A stretch of 64,000 nucleotides of DNA, from contig CACYHH010000004.1 in NCBI GenBank assembly GCA_902774115.1, forward strand, positions 62,001 through 126,000, read 5' to 3'. Below are positions 50,048 to 56,943 of this stretch, piece after piece. A program made the position numbers and the translations under genes. The notes below the pieces were generated by a model. The model had not been told where the DNA came from. It saw only the letters and a list, made by a program, of their open reading frames with translations, and searched no databases. Every line of letters starts with the position of its first letter. Within the stretch, counting starts at the first letter, position 1. The stretch is from an uncultured Spirochaetales bacterium (GTDB lineage Bacteria; UBP6; UBA1177).

Positions 50048-50554
50048 TTGAGAAATTCCGGTTTTTCATATCCTGCCCGACGTTCGGCGAAAAAAAGGAT
50101 CTTTACGATTCTTCTGATTGCCGCAATTGTCGCGGCAGGATTTTTTTTGCGTAAAAAATCTTATCAATACCCGTATTCGTGGTCGCAGAGTTCTGCCGAA
50201 GTCATGACTTTTGAAAAAGCTGTCGCATTTTGCGATAACCTTGAAGAAAAAGGCTTTTCCGACTGGGGTCTTCCCGAACTTCACGAGATCAGAACGCTTG
50301 AAAATTTCTGCATTGAAGAAGAAAATCCCGATTTCTGCGCCGTCACCGACAGCTGCGAATGGGATAGCTGCGAAAACGAACTCTGCGGAAAGTGCGTAAA
50401 ATACGAAGAAAACTTCGATTTCGGCACTTTCTGGACAAAGACACCGTTTCACAACGGGAAAATTTTCGTTTTCACGATTTCAACTGAAGAAACAGAAGAA
50501 AATAAAGCACTTAAAAGCGAAACGCATTTTGTGAAATGCGTCAGATCGTTATAA
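50048..50554 (+). CDS. Small membrane-anchored Lcl/DUF1566-like protein
   Basis: A 168-residue protein with an N-terminal membrane helix (IFTILLIAAIVAAGFFL) and one Lcl/DUF1566-like module: FEKAVAFCDNLEEKGFSDWG (third base of the RLP motif changed to GLP), then LPELHEIRTLENFC and the Cys-rich SCEWDSCENELCGKC before FWTKTPF. It resembles the modules of the lipoprotein at 32233. It follows rho by three bases. I find no good ATG or ribosome site; TTG 50048 is a guess. Confidence 0.55.
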   Translation: MRNSGFSYPARRSAKKRIFTILLIAAIVAAGFFLRKKSYQYPYSWSQSSAEVMTFEKAVAFCDNLEEKGFSDWGLPELHEIRTLENFCIEEENPDFCAVTDSCEWDSCENELCGKCVKYEENFDFGTFWTKTPFHNGKIFVFTISTEETEENKALKSETHFVKCVRSL

Positions 50555-50557
50555 CGT

Positions 50558-50623
50558 GACGACGCGCCTAATCTCGTCGAAATGTCGATATTTCGAATTT
50601 CGATATATCGACGGCGCGACGTC
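50558..50623. repeat. Long palindrome with TCGATA core between converging genes
   Basis: GACGACGCGCC and GGCGCGACGTC are outer arms, with a GTCGATATTTCG / CGATATATCGAC inner part. The core, inverted, resembles 39367-39449. It could end transcription from both sides. Confidence 0.6.
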
Positions 50624-50625
50624 AA

Positions 50626-52002
50626 CTATTCGTTATTATTGATTCTGCCCCAGACGTTGCGGACTGATTCTTTAAGAGTTTTTACATCTTCGGCATCTTT
50701 TGTCGCCGTTATTCTAAGGAAAACACACTGGTCGAGCTCTGCGATACCGCGCGCAATATCCTCTGCAAGAGACTGACATGAGGGAGAGCCGCACATTCCG
50801 CAGTCGATATTGGGAAGAACCTGCATGATCGTATCTACATGTTCCATTTTTTCGAGAGCTATTTCCATGTCATCGTCAAGGGAAAGCATAGATCTCGGCT
50901 GAAGTTTTTCAAGTTTGAAGGCTTCCTGAAGATACTCGCTTCCGCATTTTCCGAAAAGGCGGCAGTTCTGGCACGCCGCATCGTTTTTGTCGGCTGTTTT
51001 TCTGCACGGAGGAAGAGTTTCCCTCTGAATAAGGTTTCTCACTGTCAGGAAGCGGTTGCCTGGAACAAGGATTCCTCCGGCGCAGCTTTCGTCGCACGCC
51101 CTGAGTTCGAGAAAAGTTATGTTCTCATCAAGCTCGCCGTTCTCGAGTTTGTCCAGAATTTCGATGACATTGTGGATTCCGTCAACCGCCATCGCGTGAT
51201 TGTCACGCCTGATACACTCGCCGCCTGTAAGTTCCCATGTGACGTGCGTATTGTCGGCCGGACGGCAGAGTTTTCCCGAATCGGCTTTATCGTTCGAAAC
51301 GAAAGAATAGATTTTGTTATAAATCAGATCCATGTTGATGACGCCGTTGACTGCCGATTTTTTCTCACCGACGGGGTGTTTTATCGCGACGATTTTCGCA
51401 GCACACGGAGAAACATAGAAAATTCCTATATCAGCCGGATTTATTCCTGTCTTTTCAAGTTCGTGACGGCAGTGCGCAGCTGCGATGTCGAGAGGCGGCT
51501 TGATCAGGGTTATATGCTTGAGAAGCGAAGGGAATCTAACCTGAATCAGCCTGATTACGGCGGGACAGAACGATGAAATCAGCGGAAATTCGACATCGCT
51601 GCGCTGTTCATACTCGTCCTGGGCTTCCTCAATGAGTGCCGATGCGCGCGAAACCTCGTAGACATGGGTGAAACCGACGCTTTTCAAACCTTCGAAAATC
51701 GATTTTGTTCCTGAATTTTCGTCAAACTGCCCCATCAGAACCGAAGGAACAAGGGCAACGCGGCATTTGTAGTCGAAAATCCTCTGGAAATCGTCCTGCT
51801 CGACAATTATCGCGTTGTGTTTGCACGAAATCATGCACATTCCGCAGTCGACGCACTTGTCGGGGTTGACCGAAGCCTTGCCGTTGCGGATCCTTATCGC
51901 GTCCGTCGGGCAAGTCCTCATGCAGTGCGTGCAGCCTATGCACTTGTTTTTGTTGATTCTGAGCGCGTGGTGAAAAAAAGGTTTTTTATTGCGCGTCACC
52001 AT
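50626..52002 (-). CDS. [FeFe]-hydrogenase-like iron-sulfur protein (sensor-type)
   Basis: A 458-residue protein with two N-terminal [4Fe-4S] sites (CIGCTHCMRTCP; CVDCGMCMISCK), a hydrogenase H-cluster-like domain, and a C-terminal CxxC-type cluster motif (NIDCGMCGSPSCQSLAEDIA). The H-cluster motifs are changed: SSFCPAV for TSCCPxW, SPCAAK for MPCxxK, and ELRACDESCAGG. The likely [4Fe-4S] ligand cysteines are kept, but the proton-transfer cysteine in motif 1 is Phe. That suggests a regulatory or redox-sensing relative rather than a normal H2 producer. It is the last gene of DRTGG-HATPase-sensor. Confidence 0.82.
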   Translation of the reverse strand: MVTRNKKPFFHHALRINKNKCIGCTHCMRTCPTDAIRIRNGKASVNPDKCVDCGMCMISCKHNAIIVEQDDFQRIFDYKCRVALVPSVLMGQFDENSGTKSIFEGLKSVGFTHVYEVSRASALIEEAQDEYEQRSDVEFPLISSFCPAVIRLIQVRFPSLLKHITLIKPPLDIAAAHCRHELEKTGINPADIGIFYVSPCAAKIVAIKHPVGEKKSAVNGVINMDLIYNKIYSFVSNDKADSGKLCRPADNTHVTWELTGGECIRRDNHAMAVDGIHNVIEILDKLENGELDENITFLELRACDESCAGGILVPGNRFLTVRNLIQRETLPPCRKTADKNDAACQNCRLFGKCGSEYLQEAFKLEKLQPRSMLSLDDDMEIALEKMEHVDTIMQVLPNIDCGMCGSPSCQSLAEDIARGIAELDQCVFLRITATKDAEDVKTLKESVRNVWGRINNNE

Positions 52003-52013
52003 GAAACCTCCAT

Positions 52014-52427
52014 TTATGCAAGGTTAAAAAGAAGAGTGATCTTCGTCCCCTTGCCTACAACACTTTCAATCTTCAAATCATCGGTGTTCGCCTTGATGTT
52101 CGGCAGACCCATTCCGGCTCCGAAACCCATTTCGCGCACTTTTGTGGAAGCGGTCGAATAACCCTGCTGCATCGCAAGACCGATATCGGGGATTCCGGGA
52201 CCTTCGTCGTCAAGAACTATCTCTATTTTCTGCGGCGAAATATCTGCGGTAATGTTTCCGCGGTAAGCGTGCGCCACGATGTTGACCTCCGCTTCATAAA
52301 GCGCGACGACAACCCGTTTCAGTACACCGGGATTGACATTAAGTTTTTTAAGGACTTTCTTGATGTTTCCCGATGCGTTGCCCGCGTTCAGGAAATCTCC
52401 GCCTTCAACGTGATACTCGAACTTCAT
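52014..52427 (-). CDS. Small HATPase (anti-sigma-like) protein of the second hydrogenase-regulator set
   Basis: A 137-residue RsbW-like ATPase: VVALYEAEVNIVAHAYRGN (N-box), IVLDDEGPGIPDIGL (G1), and GFGAGMGLPNIKANTDD (G2). It is closer to anti-sigma serine kinases than to sensor kinases. It is encoded between a DRTGG protein and the hydrogenase-like sensor, 11 bases before the latter. The output partner is not visible. Confidence 0.85.
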   Translation of the reverse strand: MKFEYHVEGGDFLNAGNASGNIKKVLKKLNVNPGVLKRVVVALYEAEVNIVAHAYRGNITADISPQKIEIVLDDEGPGIPDIGLAMQQGYSTASTKVREMGFGAGMGLPNIKANTDDLKIESVVGKGTKITLLFNLA

Positions 52428-52444
52428 GGCTCACCCTGAAAAAA

Positions 52445-52789
52445 TCAATAAACCGGACTAAGACCGTGAGTGTAAAGAATGCCCGAAATGTGATAGACTG
52501 AAAGCGGACACTCCATAATTACGGCATCGTTTTCCTTTGCGAGCTCGATCATTTCTTCGGTAGCTTTTTTCTTTCTCGCAAGGATTATGGTCGAAACATC
52601 CATCATGTCGGCAGTTCTTACAGACTGCGGATTTGCGAGCCCGGTGATCAGAACGCCGTTGTCAAAAGGAGTTGTAAGAACGTCGCTCATCAGATCAGAT
52701 GCAAACGCCCTTTCGATTTCGCGGTCGGTAAATTCCTCGCCGCATACGATTTTTGCATTGAGAAGAGTAACAATTTCACTTATTTTCAT
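52445..52789 (-). CDS. DRTGG-domain protein of the second hydrogenase-regulator set
   Basis: A 114-residue DRTGG domain (EFTDREIERAFASDLMSDVL, NGVLITGLANPQSVRTADMM, STIILARKKKATEEMI), similar in layout to 40751-41083. It starts the minus-strand order DRTGG-HATPase-sensor. The ATG at 52789 is chosen by the family N-terminus MKISEIV; no strong ribosome site is seen. Confidence 0.82.
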   Translation of the reverse strand: MKISEIVTLLNAKIVCGEEFTDREIERAFASDLMSDVLTTPFDNGVLITGLANPQSVRTADMMDVSTIILARKKKATEEMIELAKENDAVIMECPLSVYHISGILYTHGLSPVY

Positions 52790-52877
52790 AATTCAAACAC
52801 CATAAAATAAAAGGTAATAAACAAAAAAACGGGCGGATTTTACATACGATTGGAAAAATAGCAAAAGATTTATTTTT

Positions 52878-52905
52878 TTGAACTCGATCGGTTTTCGCGT
52901 ATAAT
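52878..52905 (+). promoter_or_regulatory. Promoter of the DUF1538 operon
   Basis: TTGAAC (52878-52883), 16-base spacer, perfect TATAAT (52900-52905). Confidence 0.7.
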
Positions 52906-52939
52906 CGCCCGCTTTTTGGGAACTTTTATGGAGAAAAAC

Positions 52940-54853
52940 ATGTCTTCCAACAAACAGGAAAAACTCAAAATTCCGTTGAAACAGTCAATGATGATGCTGC
53001 TCGGCTTCTGCAAGGACAAGCTGAAGGAACAGCTCGTCTCGGTCCTTCCGGTTGTTATTTACCTCATTCTTTTCCAGTCGATGATCCTCGGAATGCCGAT
53101 TTACGAAGCCGGAGTCATTTCGGTCGGTATCGGCCTTGTAATTCTCGGTCTGGCTTTCTTCCTTGAAGGTCTTTTCCTCGGAATCATGCCGCTCGGTGAA
53201 ATTCTGGGTATCAAACTGCCGCTCAAAAGCGGACTTTTCACGATCATCGCGTTCAGCTTTATCCTCGGTTTCGGTGCAACTTACGCAGAGCCTTCGATCG
53301 CGATTTTAAAGGCGAACGGCTCTTTTGTAAAGCCGTGGGAAGCGCCTCTTCTCTTCGTTATGCTGAACCAGAAAGCCGAATATCTGGTTGCTTTTGTCGG
53401 GATCGGCGTAGGCATCGCGGTTATAGCCGGTATGCTCAGATTCATGAAGTCGATTTCACTTAAACCTTTTATTTTAATAGTTATTCCGCTTCTTCTCCTC
53501 TTCACGCTGTGGGGCGTCTTTGACCCGAACCTGCTTTATATCACCGGTCTTGCCTGGGACTGCGGCGCTGTAACAACCGGCCCGGTAACGGTTCCTCTTG
53601 TTCTTGCTCTCGGTATCGGTATCTGCCGGACTGTGGGCGGCGAAGACAGCGATTCTATGGGTTTCGGTGTCGTAACTCTTGCCAGTGCTTTCCCGATTTT
53701 AGCAGTCTATATTTTCGGCGCGGCACTCAACATGAGCCTTCCTGCACCGATGTCGCAGACTGATTTCTTCAACCCGGCAAACCACGAAAAAGCACTTCAG
53801 ATAGTCGGCTCGGAAGAGAGATTCGAAGCCGTAACGAAGCAGTTTACCGAAACATCGATCGCGGCTGCCGACAAAGTCGAAGAGGCAATAAACCTTGTCA
53901 ATGTCGCAAGCGTAAAATTTTTCGAAGCAGCAAAGGCAATTCTTCCGCTCACAATCTTCATTCTCCTCGTTTTTGTTGTTCTTCTCCGCGAAAAACTGCC
54001 GAAAAAAGATGAAATTTTCCTCGGCATTTTTATTTCGATCCTCGGAATGGGACTTTTCGGAATCGGCATGGAATACGGCCTTTCCAAAATCGGAACCCAG
54101 GTAGGTTCGAGACTTCCGGCATCTTTCAGCGCGATAGAACTTAGTGACAGCCAGGAGACAATGAAAAATTTCGACAAAGCAATCGTCCAGAAGTCGATCA
54201 CTCCTGACGGCGAAGTAAACGAGTTCTTCTTCAAAAAAGAGGGTGACAACAAATATTCGCAGATCCCGTTTGTCGAAAAGAACTACGATGAACCTAAGAA
54301 AATCTACCGCTACATTCCGCAGATAGGCCCCATTTTCGGCAAGAACGGAGGCAGCGGCGGATACCTGATCGTCATACTTTTTGCCTTCATCATGGGTTTC
54401 GGAGCGACACTCGCCGAACCTGCTCTCAATGCGCTCGGCATGAAAGTCGAGGAACTTTCGGTCGGTACTTTCAAAAAGACGACCCTGATCTACGCGGTCG
54501 CTTTCGGCGTAGGACTCGGAATCGCACTCGGAGCGGTAAAGATCATCTGGAACATTCAGATTTTCTGGATGCTCATTCCGTCCTACCTGATTCTCCTTGT
54601 TCTCACAGCAATTTCGGATGAGCAGTATGTCAATATCGGCTGGGACAGCGCGGGTGTTACTACCGGTCCCGTCACGGTTCCGCTTGTTCTGGCGATGGGT
54701 CTCGGACTCGGTGCAAGAGTCGAAGGCGTCGTCGAAGGTTTCGGAATCCTCAGCATGGCTTCGGCCTGCCCGATCCTGGCGGTTCTCCTCATGGGAATCA
54801 GCGCAAGCCGCAAGGCTAAGAAAATGCAGAACGCAACAAATGGAGGCAGATAA
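52940..54853 (+). CDS. DUF1538 membrane protein (two-repeat)
   Basis: A 637-residue integral membrane protein with about 12-14 helices. It is an internal duplication: ILGFGATYAEPSI and WDCGAVTTGPVTVPLVLALG in the first half return as IMGFGATLAEPAL and WDSAGVTTGPVTVPLVLAMG in the second. The gap between halves holds a soluble stretch. The fold suggests an ion or small-molecule transporter; the substrate is unknown. I start at 52940, where GGAG is six bases upstream (ATG 52928 and TTG 52916 are alternatives). The downstream PII-like gene overlaps its stop by one base. Confidence 0.8.
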   Translation: MSSNKQEKLKIPLKQSMMMLLGFCKDKLKEQLVSVLPVVIYLILFQSMILGMPIYEAGVISVGIGLVILGLAFFLEGLFLGIMPLGEILGIKLPLKSGLFTIIAFSFILGFGATYAEPSIAILKANGSFVKPWEAPLLFVMLNQKAEYLVAFVGIGVGIAVIAGMLRFMKSISLKPFILIVIPLLLLFTLWGVFDPNLLYITGLAWDCGAVTTGPVTVPLVLALGIGICRTVGGEDSDSMGFGVVTLASAFPILAVYIFGAALNMSLPAPMSQTDFFNPANHEKALQIVGSEERFEAVTKQFTETSIAAADKVEEAINLVNVASVKFFEAAKAILPLTIFILLVFVVLLREKLPKKDEIFLGIFISILGMGLFGIGMEYGLSKIGTQVGSRLPASFSAIELSDSQETMKNFDKAIVQKSITPDGEVNEFFFKKEGDNKYSQIPFVEKNYDEPKKIYRYIPQIGPIFGKNGGSGGYLIVILFAFIMGFGATLAEPALNALGMKVEELSVGTFKKTTLIYAVAFGVGLGIALGAVKIIWNIQIFWMLIPSYLILLVLTAISDEQYVNIGWDSAGVTTGPVTVPLVLAMGLGLGARVEGVVEGFGILSMASACPILAVLLMGISASRKAKKMQNATNGGR

Positions 54854-55953
54854 TGAAATTCACGAATATAGCGAAATTCACTTGCAGCGTTTACAAGAAC
54901 ATCTCGCCGAAAATCGTTGAAGCCCTGAAGGAATGCGGCATTGACGAATATATCTTCCAGCGCAGCAGCTCGATTGTATCTACCGACAAGCACTGGCTTT
55001 TCAACCGCAAGGGAATTTCCGAAAACATACTCGAAACATACCATTTCTATGTTCCGGCAGCAAAAGAAAAGGAAGTTTTCGACAAAATCGTTTACGGTGC
55101 AGACCTCTCGCAGGAAGGACGCGGCTCGATATTCACCGAACCGGCAGTTCTTATCGAAAAGAGCGAAAACAACGAAAATTTCGACGGATTCGACTTCGCT
55201 TTTGAAAATTCGCAGGCAAACTACATGGGAATCTGCGCCATCACTCAGCGCGGAAGAGGCCTGACACTTGCCAAAACGGCGATTGACAAAGGTTCAAGCG
55301 TTCCGATGATTTCCTACGGCATCGGCGGCGGAATCCGCGACAGAATGGGACTCATCAGAATCACGATTCCCGCTGAAAAAGAGACGATAAACATCGTTGT
55401 TGCGAACCATGACACCGAAGGAATGATGGATCTTCTCATCGAAGGCGGACATCTTGACCGTCCCGGCATGGGATTCATCTTCTCATATCCGGTCAGCATG
55501 GCGGTTCTCGACACGAAAACCTTCTTCGGAGCAAACCGCGCAGCTGCAAGCATGGGTCAGATCATCAGCGTAATCGACTCTATTCAGGGCAGCACAGAGT
55601 GGAGAAAAAGAACTCTCAACGCCAAAAACGCCGTTGAAAGGACATACTTCACAAACCTTGAAAACATCATGCTCATCTGCAACGACACCCAGTCTAAAGA
55701 AATGCTCGATGCGGCGATGTCGGCTGGAGCAAGCGGCGCAACGATTTCAAACTGCCGCGAGATGACAAAAACCAAAGACGGTTTCGCTAAAAAATCGATG
55801 GAGATTTCCGACATGGTCATCGGCACGGCACAGAGGGCAAAAATCCTTACCGCGCTCGTCAAAGCGGGATTTTTCTCAGACAAAACCTCAGGAAAAATCA
55901 TCGTCAAAAAGAGCGAAACGGCATTTTCCTACACCGACAAAAAGAAAAAATAA
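54853..55953 (+). CDS. PII-like regulatory protein linked to DUF1538
   Basis: A 366-residue soluble protein built of ferredoxin-like units reminiscent of PII signalling proteins: GICAITQRGRGLTLAKTAID, and MISYGIGGGIRDRMGLIRIT, where PII proteins bind nucleotides; two further segments (YHFYVPAAKEKEVFDKIV; IMLICNDTQSKEMLDAAM) look related. Genes of this type follow DUF1538 membrane genes, so it probably regulates that transporter. GGAGG is six bases before the ATG, inside the upstream gene. Confidence 0.7.
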   Translation: MKFTNIAKFTCSVYKNISPKIVEALKECGIDEYIFQRSSSIVSTDKHWLFNRKGISENILETYHFYVPAAKEKEVFDKIVYGADLSQEGRGSIFTEPAVLIEKSENNENFDGFDFAFENSQANYMGICAITQRGRGLTLAKTAIDKGSSVPMISYGIGGGIRDRMGLIRITIPAEKETINIVVANHDTEGMMDLLIEGGHLDRPGMGFIFSYPVSMAVLDTKTFFGANRAAASMGQIISVIDSIQGSTEWRKRTLNAKNAVERTYFTNLENIMLICNDTQSKEMLDAAMSAGASGATISNCREMTKTKDGFAKKSMEISDMVIGTAQRAKILTALVKAGFFSDKTSGKIIVKKSETAFSYTDKKKK

Positions 55954-55963
55954 GAGGTAAAAA

Positions 55964-56836
55964 ATGAAATTTTCACTCATTCCTGTCCTTTCGGTTTTAT
56001 TTTTGTTCGTTTCTTGCAGTTCGGGGCAGAATTTTGAAGGCTTCGAGGACAAGGTCTTTATCAACTGCATCAAGAAACTTGACAAAAAGTTTGAGGAAAT
56101 CCAGGAACTTGACTGTTCAAACACCGAAGAGACGCTTAAAGCGAACCCGTTCGGCGAATCACTCATAAACAGCATCAAAGGCATCGAAAAACTCCCGAAT
56201 CTTGAGAAACTCTCTCTCAGAAAAAACAAGATCGTGGACATTTCGATGCTTTCACAGCTCACGAAACTTAAGTATCTCGATCTCGGCGAAAACGAGATCA
56301 CGTCAATGTATCCGCTCGAGAACCTGACAAACCTGACCTATCTCAACCTTGACAAAAACTTCATCGGTGACATGCGCCCGGTAAAAAGTCTCGTAAACCT
56401 TGAAGAACTCGACCTCAGCCGCAACGGGATACAGGGTCTCGCCGATTTCACGCAGCTCAAAAAGCTCAAAAAACTTTATCTCAACAGCAACAGAATCAGC
56501 GATGTCGCACAGATCGCGGATCTTACCGAGCTGACGCACCTTTACCTCAACGACAACGCCGTCATTGAGATTTTCCCGCTAAAACCTCTGCAGAAACTTA
56601 AAGTTTTGAGCCTCAACATCAACCGCATCGATATCATCCTTGTCCTCGGCAAACTGATGGCACTTGAAGAACTTTACATGCAGGATAACCAGCTCCGCGA
56701 CCTCGCGCCGATAAACGACCACCCGAAACTCAAACTCGTCGATGTAGAGATGAACTCGATCTACTCTTTCGACAGCGTCGCCGGCCTCGAAGCGCGCGGC
56801 TGCAAAATTCTCGGCAAAAAAGTCCAGACGAAATAA
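55964..56836 (+). CDS. Leucine-rich-repeat lipoprotein
   Basis: The lipobox is in LSVLFLFVSC. After 70 residues come about eight 22-residue LRRs with the pattern LxxLxxLxLxxNxIxDIxxL (LEKLSLRKNKIVDISMLSQL, LKYLDLGENEITSMYPLENL, LTYLNLDKNFIGDMRPVKSL, LEELDLSRNGIQGLADFTQL). This is the internalin-like class and offers a protein-binding surface. It is 10 bases after the PII-like gene, so co-transcription is possible, though no functional link is apparent. Confidence 0.85.
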   Translation: MKFSLIPVLSVLFLFVSCSSGQNFEGFEDKVFINCIKKLDKKFEEIQELDCSNTEETLKANPFGESLINSIKGIEKLPNLEKLSLRKNKIVDISMLSQLTKLKYLDLGENEITSMYPLENLTNLTYLNLDKNFIGDMRPVKSLVNLEELDLSRNGIQGLADFTQLKKLKKLYLNSNRISDVAQIADLTELTHLYLNDNAVIEIFPLKPLQKLKVLSLNINRIDIILVLGKLMALEELYMQDNQLRDLAPINDHPKLKLVDVEMNSIYSFDSVAGLEARGCKILGKKVQTK

Positions 56837-56860
56837 ATTTTCAGATTCCTTTTTTTATTT

Positions 56861-56888
56861 TTGACTTTTAAACGCTTATTCCTATAAT
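56861..56888 (+). promoter_or_regulatory. Promoter of the EPT/DPT-repeat lipoprotein
   Basis: TTGACT (56861-56866), 16-base spacer, perfect TATAAT (56883-56888). This is one of the best promoters of the window. Confidence 0.75.
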
Positions 56889-56943
56889 TACGCGACGTTT
56901 TGCTTATGTGATTCTTGGAATATTTATTGGAGGTTCAGAAAAA

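Noticed and set aside
50626-52002. A second active [FeFe] hydrogenase
   Set aside because: Motif 1 has Phe where the proton-transfer cysteine should be (SSFCPAV), and motifs 2 and 3 are changed; a sensor or redox role fits better.
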